Shown: piece after piece, positions 15,288-22,726 of the stretch
How positions within the stretch are numbered: position 1 is the first letter of the stretch
How the letters are laid out: every line of letters begins with the position of its first letter
DNA from: DASWED01 sp036394995
Lineage (GTDB): Bacteria > Actinomycetota > UBA4738 > JACQTL01
NCBI GenBank assembly: GCA_036394995.1
Contig: DASWED010000056.1
Span: 1-29,857 of the forward strand
Reading direction: 5' to 3'
DNA: 29,857 nt
Made by a program: the position numbers and the translations under genes
The notes under the pieces: model-generated
Seen by the model: only the letters and a program-made list of their open reading frames with translations
What the model was told of the DNA's origin: nothing
The model's database searches: none

Positions 15288-16688
15288 GTGGAATCCGACT
15301 CTCTCCTGGTCGACCCCACCCTGGCAGCCGACGTCCTGCGCGCGGCCCTGGCCCGCGGGGGCACGTTCGCCGAGCTGTTCGTGGAGGAGCGCGAGTCTCT
15401 GGGGGTCCGGTTCGACGACGGGAAGATCGAGGAGCTGGACACCGGCCTGGACCGGGGGGCCGGGGTCCGCGTGGTCCGGGGGACCTCGGCCGGCTACGCG
15501 TACTCGAACCGCCTGGACCGGGAGAGCCTGCTGGAGGCCGCGTCGGCCGCGTCGGCCTCGGCCCGCGACGGGGGGCCGACCCAGCCCGTGGGCCTCCGGC
15601 GAATCGAGCCAGAGGTCCGGCACGTCGCCGAGCGGTCCGCCGGACAGGTCCCCCAGGACGTGAAGGTGCAGTGGCTCCGGGAGGCGGACGAAGCCGCCCG
15701 CGCCGTGGACCCCGCCGTCCGCCAGGTGGTGGCGGGCTACGGCGACTCCGTGCAGCGCGTGATGATCGCGGCGTCCGACGGTCGTCTGGTGACGGAGGAG
15801 CGGCCCCGGATCCGGCTGGTGGTGCAGGTGGTGGCGGCCCGGGACGGGATCATCCAGACCGGGTTCCACGGGCCGGCGCTGGTGGCCGGGGCGGAGTTCG
15901 TGGACCGGTTCCCGCCGGCCGGGATCGCCGAACGGGCGGCCCGCCAGGCTGTGGCCATGCTCGACGGGATCGCGGCGCCGGCCGGGGAGATGCCGGTGGT
16001 CATCGGCCCGGGCGGCGGCGGGGTCCTGTTCCACGAGGCCTGCGGCCACGGGCTGGAGGCGGACCTCGTGCAGAAGGACTCCTCGATCTATCGGGGGAAG
16101 CTGGGCGAGCGCCTGGCGTCGCCGCTCGTGAGCGGCGTGGACGACGCCACGGTGGCCAACGAATGGGGCTCGTTCTCGTTCGACGACGAGGGCTGGCCGG
16201 CGCAGCGGACGGTGCTGTTCCACGAGGGGGTCCTCGAGGGGTATCTGTACGACCGGATCCGCTCGGGGCGCGACGACGTGGCCTCGTCGGGCAACGGGCG
16301 GCGGCAGTCCTACGCCCATCTCCCCATCCCGCGGATGACGAACACGTACATCTTGCCGGGGGAGTCCTCCCCCGAGGACGTCGTCGCCGACACCTCGCGG
16401 GGGTTCTACGCGAAGCGGCTGGGCGGGGGCCAGGTGAACCCGGCGACCGGCGAGTTCGTGTTCGGGGTCACGGAGGGCTATCTCATCGAGGACGGCGAGA
16501 TCACCCGGGCGGTGCGGGGAGCGAATCTGGTGGGGAACGGAACCGGCATCCTCCAGGCCATCGACGCCGTGGCGAACGACTTCGACACGTTCGTGGGGAC
16601 CTGTGGGAAGGAGGGGCAGGGCGTGCCGGTCGGCAACGGCAGCCCGACCCTGCGGATCGCCCGCATGACGGTGGGAGGGACGGCGTGA
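15288..16688 (+). CDS. tldD: TldD-type metalloprotease subunit
   Basis: This 466-residue protein is the catalytic subunit of the TldD/TldE heterodimer, a cytoplasmic zinc protease that degrades unfolded peptides and trims some ribosomal peptide antibiotics. The metal-binding HExxxH is present as HEACGHG (H249, E250, H254), followed by LEADLVQKDSS. The third-ligand region near the C-terminus reads TCGKEGQGVPVGNGSPTLRI, also typical. Length matches the family (about 460-480). The GTG at 15288 lies just after a TAGAAT box, suggesting a leaderless message. Its stop overlaps the next GTG (GTGA), so tldE is translationally coupled. No RiPP precursor is seen next to it, so a general proteolytic role is more likely. 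Confidence 0.95.
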   Translation: MESDSLLVDPTLAADVLRAALARGGTFAELFVEERESLGVRFDDGKIEELDTGLDRGAGVRVVRGTSAGYAYSNRLDRESLLEAASAASASARDGGPTQPVGLRRIEPEVRHVAERSAGQVPQDVKVQWLREADEAARAVDPAVRQVVAGYGDSVQRVMIAASDGRLVTEERPRIRLVVQVVAARDGIIQTGFHGPALVAGAEFVDRFPPAGIAERAARQAVAMLDGIAAPAGEMPVVIGPGGGGVLFHEACGHGLEADLVQKDSSIYRGKLGERLASPLVSGVDDATVANEWGSFSFDDEGWPAQRTVLFHEGVLEGYLYDRIRSGRDDVASSGNGRRQSYAHLPIPRMTNTYILPGESSPEDVVADTSRGFYAKRLGGGQVNPATGEFVFGVTEGYLIEDGEITRAVRGANLVGNGTGILQAIDAVANDFDTFVGTCGKEGQGVPVGNGSPTLRIARMTVGGTA

Positions 16689-18031
16689 CCGTGGTCCTGG
16701 ACCTCACCGACCTGTGCGCCGAGGTTGTCGGAGCGGCCTCGGGGGACGAGGAGGTGGAGGCGTTCGCCCAGGAATCGACCCGGACCGACGTCCGGGCCCG
16801 GGGCGGGGAGGTCGAGGCCCTCACGTTCGCGGAGAGCCGGGGGGTGGGGGTGCGGCTGATCGCCGGGGGGCGCATGGGGTACGCCTGGGTGGCGGACCCC
16901 ACGTCCCAGGAGGTCCGGGAGGCCGTGGTCAGGGCCCGGACCAACGCGGCCCTGGCCGGCGAGGACGAGCACAACGCGCTCCCGGGCCCGGCCCGGCCGG
17001 AGCCCCTGGAGGGCCTGTTCCGGGAGTCGCTGGTGAGCATGCCCACCGAACACAAGGTCACCCTGGGCCTGGACCTGGAGGTGGCGGCGACCCGGCTCGA
17101 TCCGCGGGTCCGCAAGGTCCAGGCGGCCGGCTACGGCGACGCGGTGTCGCGGGTGGCCATCGCCAGCACGCGCGGGGTGTCGGCGGAGTACCGGCGAACC
17201 GACTGCTGGTGCTCGGTGTCCGCGCTGGCCGAGCAGGACGGGGAGACGCAGACCGGTTCGTCGTTCCGCCAGGGCCGGGACGCCGGCGACCTGGACTGGG
17301 TGGCCTGCGCTCGGGAGGCCGTGGAACGGGGGACCCGGCTCCTCGGGGCCCGCAAGCCCGATTCGGGTCGGGTCCCGGTGGTCCTGGATCCGGCCGCCGC
17401 CGTGTCGTTCCTGGGAGTGCTCGCGGGGGCCCTGTCCGCTGAGTCCGTCCAGAAGGGCAGGTCCCTGTTCGCGGAGCTGCTCGGCGAGCCGGTCGGATCC
17501 AGCGAGGTGCACCTGGTGGACGACGGCCGGCTGCTCGAGGGCCCCGGCGCATCGCCGGTGGACGACGAGGGCGTGCCCACCCGGCGCACCTCGCTCATCG
17601 ACCGGGGGCGGCTGTCGGCGTTCCTGCACAACACCCGCACTGCGCTGAAGGGCCGGACCCTGTCCACGGGCAACGCCGGCCGGGCCGGGTTCCGGAGCCC
17701 GCCGGGCGTGTCCCCCTCCAACCTGTTCCTGGTCGCGGGGAAGGTTCCCCCCGGGGAGCTCCTGGCCGGGGCCGAGGGCGGCGTCTACATCCAGGAGGTC
17801 TCGGGGGTCCACTCCGGCGCGAACCCGATCTCCGGCGAGTTCTCGGTGGGGGCGTCGGGTCTGCGGATCACCGGCGGCGAGCTGGGGGAGCCCCTGCGGG
17901 AGATGACCGTGGCCAGCACGCTCCCGGAGATGCTGATGGCGGTCTCGGCGGTGGCCTCGGACCTCCGGTTCTTCGGTGGGACCGGTTCGCCCACGGTCCT
18001 GGTGGGCGAGATGACGGTGGGAGGCACGTGA
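16685..18031 (+). CDS. tldE: TldE/PmbA-type partner subunit
   Basis: This 448-residue homologue of TldD forms the heterodimer with it. It lacks the HExxxH motif, as expected for TldE/PmbA. The family pattern is clear: AGGRMGYAWVADPT-type N-terminal block, AISTRGVSAEYR-like segment (IASTRGVSAEY), VVLDPAAAVSFLGVLAGALSA, and GAEGGVYIQEVSGVHSGANP then ISGEFSVGASGLRI near the end. The GTG at 16685 overlaps the tldD stop by four bases; frames that stay open further upstream are shadows of tldD. The gene likewise overlaps the next start (18028-18031). Confidence 0.94.
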   Translation: MTVVLDLTDLCAEVVGAASGDEEVEAFAQESTRTDVRARGGEVEALTFAESRGVGVRLIAGGRMGYAWVADPTSQEVREAVVRARTNAALAGEDEHNALPGPARPEPLEGLFRESLVSMPTEHKVTLGLDLEVAATRLDPRVRKVQAAGYGDAVSRVAIASTRGVSAEYRRTDCWCSVSALAEQDGETQTGSSFRQGRDAGDLDWVACAREAVERGTRLLGARKPDSGRVPVVLDPAAAVSFLGVLAGALSAESVQKGRSLFAELLGEPVGSSEVHLVDDGRLLEGPGASPVDDEGVPTRRTSLIDRGRLSAFLHNTRTALKGRTLSTGNAGRAGFRSPPGVSPSNLFLVAGKVPPGELLAGAEGGVYIQEVSGVHSGANPISGEFSVGASGLRITGGELGEPLREMTVASTLPEMLMAVSAVASDLRFFGGTGSPTVLVGEMTVGGT

Positions 18032-18468
18032 GCGGCCAGGTGGGCGACCAGTTCCAGGGCCTGTCGGTCGAGTACCTCCTGCTGTGCGACGCCGCGCAGG
18101 TGTCCGACGCGAAGCTGTACGTCCTGGGGGGCGGGTGGGACCGCGTGGGGCTGCCCTCGTACCCCGTGACCCTCCCCACCGGCATCGCCATCGGCGTGCG
18201 CGTGGAGTGGACGGAGACCAATCGGAAGCACCGCCTGGTTGTCCGGGGCCTCACCTCCGACGCCGACCGAGAGCTGTTCCGGGCCGAGGGCGAGTTCGAG
18301 GTGGGCCGGCCCCCCGGCATGCCCCACGGCGCCAGCCAGCTGTTCCAGCTGGCCATGAGCGTCCCCCTGCACGTCCCCGCCCCCGGCTCGTACATCATCG
18401 AGGCAGTGGTCGACGACGGCGCCGCCGTCCGGTCCTTCCCCTTCCTCGCCGTCCAGACGCCCAGCTGA
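18028..18468 (+). CDS. DUF6941-like protein
   Basis: This 146-residue soluble protein resembles the actinobacterial DUF6941 family: an early 'LLLCDAAQVSDAKLYVLGGGWDRV' region and a predicted all-beta fold, ending PGSYIIEAVVDDG then a short strand. There are no catalytic motifs and no signal peptide. It starts at a GTG overlapping the tldE stop by four bases and is the third gene of the tldDE operon. Its role is unknown. It converges on the SAF-domain gene with a 10-bp gap. Confidence 0.75.
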   Translation: MSGQVGDQFQGLSVEYLLLCDAAQVSDAKLYVLGGGWDRVGLPSYPVTLPTGIAIGVRVEWTETNRKHRLVVRGLTSDADRELFRAEGEFEVGRPPGMPHGASQLFQLAMSVPLHVPAPGSYIIEAVVDDGAAVRSFPFLAVQTPS

Positions 18469-18478
18469 CCCGCCCTGA

Positions 18479-19144
18479 TCACGGGGATTCGGAGGGGGGT
18501 TCGATCGCGATCGACAGGGCCGCGAACGCCGTGGCGTAGGCGAGGCTCTCGGCCTGGCTCGGGGTGACCAGGAGGACCAGGGTCCGCGTGCCTTCGGTGG
18601 CTGCGGCGTCGGCGACGCCGGCGGACGGGTCGGTGGCGCCGAGGACGGCCAGGACCGGCAGGGCCACGGCCACGGTCTCGGTGTGGCGGCGGCCCGTGGG
18701 GTAGGTGGCCAGGAGGTCGACGCGGTCGCCGGGCCGGAGGGCATCGCCGGGGAGCTGGACGGGAACCGTGACGGCCCGGAACCCGTCCGGGACCAGCGCC
18801 GCGATCGGTCCGGCGCCGGCGGAGGCCAGGCGGGTGTCGGTGAGGACCTCGCCCTCCGACAGCCCGGCCAGGAGGATCCGGCCCGCCGCCCGGGCCTCAT
18901 CCCGGACGGCGCCCCGCGGGGCGAAGTTCGACGGGACGGTCTGCGCGCGGAGCATCCCCGGCTCCAGCGTCGCGCCGCGGGGGAGGTCGGCCGCGGCGAC
19001 CAGCACGGCGGCAGGTGGTCCGAGCGACGGGGCCATGGCCCGGACCCGTTCGGAGTACCCTCGGACCACCAGGAACGCGGCCAGGCCGAACACCACGGCC
19101 AAGCTCGCGAACAGCTTCGACGAACGAGACCACTTCCTGCCCAC
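18479..19144 (-). CDS. SAF-domain protein, CpaB/RcpC-like
   Basis: This 221-residue membrane-anchored protein starts at the GTG at 19144, preceded by GAGAGGAG at good spacing; the upstream ATG at 19177 has no such site. One hydrophobic helix (about residues 10-27) is followed by a SAF-type domain: VLVAAADLPRGATLEPGMLRAQTVP and EVLTDTRLASA. A second beta-rich region carries GFRAVTVPVQLPGDALRPGDRVDLL, as in CpaB/RcpC pilus assembly proteins, where 'V.v......l.PGD.VDv' is the hallmark. No other Flp pilus gene is nearby, and stand-alone SAF proteins at this position are common in actinobacteria. The role here is inferred only as an extracytoplasmic envelope protein. Confidence 0.85.
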   Translation of the reverse strand: MGRKWSRSSKLFASLAVVFGLAAFLVVRGYSERVRAMAPSLGPPAAVLVAAADLPRGATLEPGMLRAQTVPSNFAPRGAVRDEARAAGRILLAGLSEGEVLTDTRLASAGAGPIAALVPDGFRAVTVPVQLPGDALRPGDRVDLLATYPTGRRHTETVAVALPVLAVLGATDPSAGVADAAATEGTRTLVLLVTPSQAESLAYATAFAALSIAIEPPSESP

Positions 19145-19219
19145 TGCGGCTCCTCTCCGGCGGCGCCGCAGCCACATGCGGCAACGGGCGGCGCCGCTGT
19201 CACGGGGGAGGGTGGCCCG

Positions 19220-19248
19220 ACGCTATCCCGGCTCCGGGCGGCTGTCAG
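19220..19248 (-). promoter_or_regulatory. Housekeeping-type promoter for the SAF-domain gene
   Basis: On the minus strand CTGACA (19243-19248) and TAGCGT (19220-19225) are separated by exactly 17 bp, a good sigma-70-type match. Transcription would start near 19213, giving a leader of about 70 nt before the GTG at 19144. Confidence 0.6.
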
Positions 19249-19268
19249 TGAGCTTTCTCACAGGCCCG

Positions 19269-19442
19269 TCAGCGGCGGCGGGTCTGCCTCTGCTCGAGCG
19301 GGAGACCCCGCCACCGGAACTCCTCGAGGGCCTCGGTGCCGACGATCATCCGGACCGATTCCCGGATGCGGTCGGCCAGCTGGCCGGGGTCGTCGGTGGT
19401 CTTGAAGCGCAATTCCACGGTGATGAGCTGGAGCTCGGCCAT
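19269..19442 (-). CDS. 57-residue conserved-looking small protein
   Basis: A short frame encodes MAELQLITVELRFKTTDD, an amphipathic middle (DRIRESVRMIVG) and a basic tail. It is soluble and has no Cys. The ATG at 19442 lies 7 nt after a TAGGAT box, matching the leaderless arrangement of other genes here, and codon use is normal for the region, which argues that it is real. Beyond the alternating hydrophobic pattern of a beta-strand plus helix, I recognise no family. It lies downstream of the MTA phosphorylase gene on the same strand. Confidence 0.6.
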   Translation of the reverse strand: MAELQLITVELRFKTTDDPGQLADRIRESVRMIVGTEALEEFRWRGLPLEQRQTRRR

Positions 19443-19449
19443 GCGACCG

Positions 19450-19455
19450 ATCCTA
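19450..19455 (-). promoter_or_regulatory. -10 box TAGGAT for the 57-residue protein
   Basis: TAGGAT on the minus strand ends 7 nt before the ATG at 19442, with no ribosome site between. Confidence 0.45.
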
Positions 19456-19486
19456 CCCGCGCCGGCGAAGAGCCCGGCCGAGGCGG

Positions 19487-20281
19487 TCAGGGCTCGAACC
19501 GGGCGCCCTCGAGCGCCGTCGCGCAGGGGCACGCGCGGTCCTTCGGCACGGCCGGGATGGCCGCGAACAGGAGGTCGCGGAGCCGGGCGTTGTTCTCCTC
19601 GAACACCCGGATGACCTCCTCCTGGGTGACCGGCGGGGTGTCGCCCACTCCCACGTCGTAGTCGGTCACCAGCGAGATGTTCGCGAAGCACATCTCGAGC
19701 TCCCGGGCCAGCGGCGCCTCCGGGTACTGGGTCATGTTGATGACCTCCCACCCCTGGCGCTGGAACCACGCCGACTCGGCCCGGGTGGAGAACCGGGGTC
19801 CCTGGATCACCACCACCGTCCCCGTCTCGTGGAGGGCGATGCCGACCTCACGGCCCGTCGCGATCAGCGCCGAGCGCATCTCGGGGCAGTACGGGTCGGC
19901 GAACGAGATGTGCGTGGTCTCCGGCCCGTCGTAGAACGTGTCGGCCCGGCCCCGCGTTCGGTCCACGAGCTGGTCGCAGATTACGAACGACCCCGGGGCG
20001 ATGTGCAGCTGGAGCGACCCCACCGCGTTCGGCGCGAACAGCCGTTCCACGCCGAGCTCCTTCATGGCCCACACGTTGGCCCGGTACGGCACGACGTGCG
20101 GGGGGTACTCGTGCTTGCGGCCGTGCCGGGGGAGGAACGCCACCCGCACGCCGTCCACGTCTCCCAGGGAGATCGGCGCCGAGGTCTTCCCGTACGGCGT
20201 GTCGAGCTCGACCTCCTCAACGACGTCGACGAACGAGTAGAAGCCCGATCCGCCGAAGACGCCGACCGTCGCGGTGCTCAG
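19487..20281 (-). CDS. S-methyl-5'-thioadenosine phosphorylase (MTAP/PNP family)
   Basis: This 264-residue cytoplasmic enzyme splits 5'-methylthioadenosine (or a close nucleoside) with phosphate, for methionine salvage. It shows the phosphate-binding GGSGFYSF near the N-terminus, FLPRHGRKHEYPPHVVPYRAN, the substrate motif NMTQYPEAPLARE, and TDYDVGV with the two Asp residues typical of 6-aminopurine specificity. No ATG, GTG or TTG precedes the conserved glycine motif in frame for a long distance. The best start is CTG at 20281, whose last two bases overlap the fmdB stop in a CTGA arrangement. The enzyme is clear; MTAP versus methylthioinosine phosphorylase is not settled. Confidence 0.9.
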   Translation of the reverse strand: MSTATVGVFGGSGFYSFVDVVEEVELDTPYGKTSAPISLGDVDGVRVAFLPRHGRKHEYPPHVVPYRANVWAMKELGVERLFAPNAVGSLQLHIAPGSFVICDQLVDRTRGRADTFYDGPETTHISFADPYCPEMRSALIATGREVGIALHETGTVVVIQGPRFSTRAESAWFQRQGWEVINMTQYPEAPLARELEMCFANISLVTDYDVGVGDTPPVTQEEVIRVFEENNARLRDLLFAAIPAVPKDRACPCATALEGARFEP

Positions 20282-20664
20282 CCCGACTGCCCCTTCGATC
20301 CCCCGGCCGGCGCCGGCTGCTTGGACCCGCCCGAGCCCTCCGACCCACGCGACCCCGAGCCCTCCGAGCCCTCCGACCCACGCGACCCGCCCGAGTCCCT
20401 CGAGCCCTTGGAATCCGACTTCGAGTCCGACTTCTTCGACGAGGAAGACGAGGACTCGCCCCCGTCTCGCGCCCCGGACTTCGCGCCCGACCGGCTGTCG
20501 GTCTTGTAGAAGCCGGACCCCCGGAACAGGATCCCGGCCGGGTGGAACACCTTGCGGAGCACACCGCCGCAGTGCGGACACGTCGACAGCGGTTCCTCGC
20601 TGAACGACTGGTAGACCTCGATGTGCCGCTCGCACTGCAGACAGGCGTACTCGTAGGTGGGCAT
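20278..20664 (-). CDS. FmdB-type zinc-ribbon protein with low-complexity tail
   Basis: This 128-residue protein begins MPTYEYACLQCERHIEVYQSF and contains CPHCGG, so the four-Cys zinc ribbon of FmdB/CxxC_CxxC_SSSS regulatory-type proteins is intact (two CxxC pairs in the first ~33 residues). The core ends with FRGSGFYKTD, another hallmark. From about residue 62 on there is a Ser/Gly/Lys/Asp/Glu/Arg-only tail with GSEGS-type repeats, longer than in many relatives. The ATG at 20664 lies 8 nt after TACAAT, so it looks leaderless. Its stop overlaps the MTA phosphorylase start, forming a two-gene unit. Function of the family is not established. Confidence 0.9.
   Translation of the reverse strand: MPTYEYACLQCERHIEVYQSFSEEPLSTCPHCGGVLRKVFHPAGILFRGSGFYKTDSRSGAKSGARDGGESSSSSSKKSDSKSDSKGSRDSGGSRGSEGSEGSGSRGSEGSGGSKQPAPAGGSKGQSG
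20333..20388. repeat. 23-bp direct repeat pair in the fmdB tail
   Basis: An identical 23-bp sequence occurs at 20333-20355 and 20366-20388, 33 bp apart, encoding the same Gly-Ser-Arg/Glu block twice. It probably arose by local duplication. Confidence 0.8.
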
Positions 20665-20672
20665 GCTCCCCC

Positions 20673-20678
20673 ATTGTA
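20673..20678 (-). promoter_or_regulatory. -10 box TACAAT for fmdB-MTA phosphorylase
   Basis: TACAAT on the minus strand ends 8 nt before the fmdB ATG at 20664. The gap contains GGGGGAGC, but transcription starting about 7 nt downstream of the box would exclude most of it. Confidence 0.55.
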
Positions 20679-20737
20679 CGGGACGGGTTGTTCCGCCCGG
20701 CCCGGTCATGCGCCCCGACCTGGGCGGACGCCGGCGG

Positions 20738-21895
20738 TCAGTTCCTCCAGCTGATGTTCGTGGAGTACCTCAAGGGCTGGGCCGTCCGGGGGTCGCCGTT
20801 CAGCGCGTGATACATCTGGCTCCAGGCCCTGTTCGGCGAGTTCCGCATCCCGCGGCAGCGGTCGTGGGAGTCGATGCACGACTGGAGCTGGCTCATGACA
20901 CCGGCGATCTCCATCTTCTGGTGGTGGCGCTTCACCGAGTACAGGCTGAGCTGGTGCCACTGCTCCGCATTCGAACCGGTGGGCGAATAGATCTCCGGCA
21001 GCGGCACCGCGACGCCCGAGCCCCAGGCCGCGTACCAGATGTCCTCGACCGTCCAGTCCCCTTCGCAGTAGCCGATCGGGGGGCACCCCGCGGCGCCGCC
21101 GAAGTTGTAGTAGGGCGTGTCGGTGATCGAGGCGTACCCGCGGATCCACCGGCGGGTCACGTCGGGCCCCCGCCAGCCGGGCTCGATGTCGTTTCCTCCC
21201 GCCACCAGGACGTCGTCGGCCATGCCGTGGTTGCGGACGTACCGGTTGGCCCGGTTCACCATCGAGCCCCAGATCCGGCCGTGCCTGTAGGTGACGTCGG
21301 GCCCGAAGTTGCTGGTCCCGGCGGACAGCGTGAGGTGCCCCGGCGCACCCCGCAGGCACCGGGCGAACCCCAGGCCGTAGGCCTGTGCGGCCCTCCCGAT
21401 CTTCATGGTGTTCGCGAACCTCCCGAACAGCGAGGCGCCGAACCGGCCGCGGTGATGCTCCGGGCGTCCGTACGCCAGCACCACCAGGGCGTCGCGGCGC
21501 TCCCGGCCCGTTCGCACCGCCGAGCCCAGGTCGCACCCCAGCCGGCGCATCCGGTTCCGGTTCACGTGCGTCATGTAGTGGCTCCAGGTCGGCTCCGGGG
21601 CGCCGTGGGAGTGCGCTCGCGTTGTGTGCGGGTGGGACGAACCGTGGTGGGACGAACCGCGGTGGGACGAACCGTGGTGGGACGAACCGTGGTGGGACAG
21701 CCGGCTTCCGGTGTGGCCCGCGACCGGCGGGCGATGAGCCCCGGGCGTGTGGGGCCGGGCCTGCGGTTGGGGCGGCCCGGCGGGTCCCACACGGAACCCC
21801 GCCAGCAGCGAGACGCCCACTGCAAGCACCAGCCCAATCGCACCCGCACGAAGTCGCGCGGGCGCCCACGCGTCGAGCTCTTCCGGATTCCACAT
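20738..21895 (-). CDS. Secreted protein of unknown function with His/Ser pentapeptide repeats
   Basis: This 385-residue protein starts at the ATG at 21895, preceded by GAGGGGGG. An N-terminal polar stretch leads to one hydrophobic helix (about residues 16-34), a Pro-rich spacer and then GSSHH repeats (roughly residues 62-85). The remaining ~280 residues look like a globular enzyme-like domain: DALVVLAYGRP, HLTLSAGTSNFG, DDVLVAGGNDIEPGW, ITDTPYYNFGGAAG and IYSPTGSNAEQWHQL. Repeated strand-helix units with acidic residues at strand ends would suit a TIM-barrel hydrolase, but I recognise no family. It stands alone upstream of fmdB and downstream of the cyclo-ligase, all on the minus strand. Confidence 0.75.
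   Translation of the reverse strand: MWNPEELDAWAPARLRAGAIGLVLAVGVSLLAGFRVGPAGPPQPQARPHTPGAHRPPVAGHTGSRLSHHGSSHHGSSHRGSSHHGSSHPHTTRAHSHGAPEPTWSHYMTHVNRNRMRRLGCDLGSAVRTGRERRDALVVLAYGRPEHHRGRFGASLFGRFANTMKIGRAAQAYGLGFARCLRGAPGHLTLSAGTSNFGPDVTYRHGRIWGSMVNRANRYVRNHGMADDVLVAGGNDIEPGWRGPDVTRRWIRGYASITDTPYYNFGGAAGCPPIGYCEGDWTVEDIWYAAWGSGVAVPLPEIYSPTGSNAEQWHQLSLYSVKRHHQKMEIAGVMSQLQSCIDSHDRCRGMRNSPNRAWSQMYHALNGDPRTAQPLRYSTNISWRN
21631..21698 (-). repeat. Tandem 15-bp repeat encoding GSSHH units
   Basis: Four full copies of GGTGGGACGAACCGY (21631-21690) and a partial fifth encode His-His-Gly-Ser-Ser units, with one His to Arg change. Near-identity of copies suggests recent expansion. Confidence 0.9.
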
Positions 21896-21996
21896 GGCGG
21901 TCGACCCCCCTCGCCCCAAGTCGTTGCCGTCGAGTGGCAGGGCGCACCATGCCACAGCTTCCCGCGCGGTTCAAGACCTTTCGAAGACCGGGACCG

Positions 21997-22605
21997 TCAG
22001 GCGGTGGGGCCGGCGGCGCGATCCCGGGGCGGCCGGCAGTCCACGGTTCCGGCTTCGGTCACCACCACGTCCACCCGCTGGTCCATCTCCCCCGCCGGGA
22101 CGGCCTCGGCGACCTGCACCGCGAATCCGACGCCCACCCGCAGGGTCCCGGGCGCCAGGCGCACCAGGTACCGGTCGTAGTGCCCCCCGCCGTACCCCAG
22201 GCGCCGGCCCGCCCGGTCGAACGCGAGCCCCGGCGTGATGACCACGTCCACCTCGGCGGGATCCACCGCCACGCGCCGGGCCGGTTCTTTGGGCCCGTAC
22301 GAGGTGTGGACCAGGGTCTCGCCGGGGCGGACCTCGGCGGCCTCCATGGCCCCGCCGTCCAGGAACGGGAGGAGCACCCGGTGCCCGCCCGCCAGGAGGC
22401 GTTCGATGAGTCCGGAGGTCGGGACCTCGGATCCGAACGAGTAGAACACCAGGATCGTGCGGGCCCCCCGGACCGCCGGGTGGGCCAGGACCGCCTCCTC
22501 CACGGTGGCCGCCGCGGCCAGGCGCTCGGGCGCCCCCAGCGCGGCCCGGCGGGCCCGCATCTCGTGGCGCATCGCTTCCTTCGCCGCGTCGGCGTCCCCG
22601 GCCAT
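21997..22605 (-). CDS. 5-formyltetrahydrofolate cyclo-ligase
   Basis: This 202-residue cytoplasmic enzyme converts 5-formyl-THF to 5,10-methenyl-THF with ATP. N-terminal basic helix AMRHEMRARRAAL is the usual start of the family. The C-terminal signature is present as PGLAFDRAGRRLGYGGGHYD (Gly-rich loop binding ATP/folate). VFYSFGSEVPTSGLIERLL is the 'ya....E..t..li' strand-turn. I place the start at the ATG at 22605; a GTG at 22626 adds seven residues and lies 9 nt after TACCGC, which fits a leaderless start less one base. It is divergent from galU, an arrangement often seen in actinobacteria. Confidence 0.92.
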   Translation of the reverse strand: MAGDADAAKEAMRHEMRARRAALGAPERLAAAATVEEAVLAHPAVRGARTILVFYSFGSEVPTSGLIERLLAGGHRVLLPFLDGGAMEAAEVRPGETLVHTSYGPKEPARRVAVDPAEVDVVITPGLAFDRAGRRLGYGGGHYDRYLVRLAPGTLRVGVGFAVQVAEAVPAGEMDQRVDVVVTEAGTVDCRPPRDRAAGPTA

Positions 22606-22639
22606 GGCGTCATTCCACCACCCCACGGTGATCCCGCGG

Positions 22640-22645
22640 TAGGCT
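22640..22645 (+). promoter_or_regulatory. Candidate -10 box TAGGCT for galU
   Basis: TAGGCT lies 81 nt before the galU ATG and would give a leader of about 75 nt. It partly overlaps the minus-strand TACCGC (22636-22641) that could serve the divergent cyclo-ligase gene, so the two promoters may be face to face. Confidence 0.35.
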
Positions 22646-22726
22646 CCCGCTGCCCGCGGGGGCGCTCCCGCGGATCGCCGGAGCCATCCCCTCCGGCGGG
22701 AGGAGCGACGAGCCGATGAGGGTCGC

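Noticed and set aside
13788..16319. 843-residue open frame on the minus strand
   Set aside because: It runs antisense to the membrane protein gene at 13995 and tldD; low-complexity Arg/Gln/His/Gly composition marks it as a shadow.
15288..18031. tldD/tldE as part of a ribosomal peptide antibiotic cluster
   Set aside because: There is no precursor peptide, modifying enzyme or immunity gene beside them; the pair is a common housekeeping protease in actinobacteria.
18479..19144. CpaB-like protein as evidence for an Flp/tad pilus locus
   Set aside because: No secretin, ATPase or pilin gene is near, and stand-alone SAF-domain proteins occur at this place in many actinobacteria.
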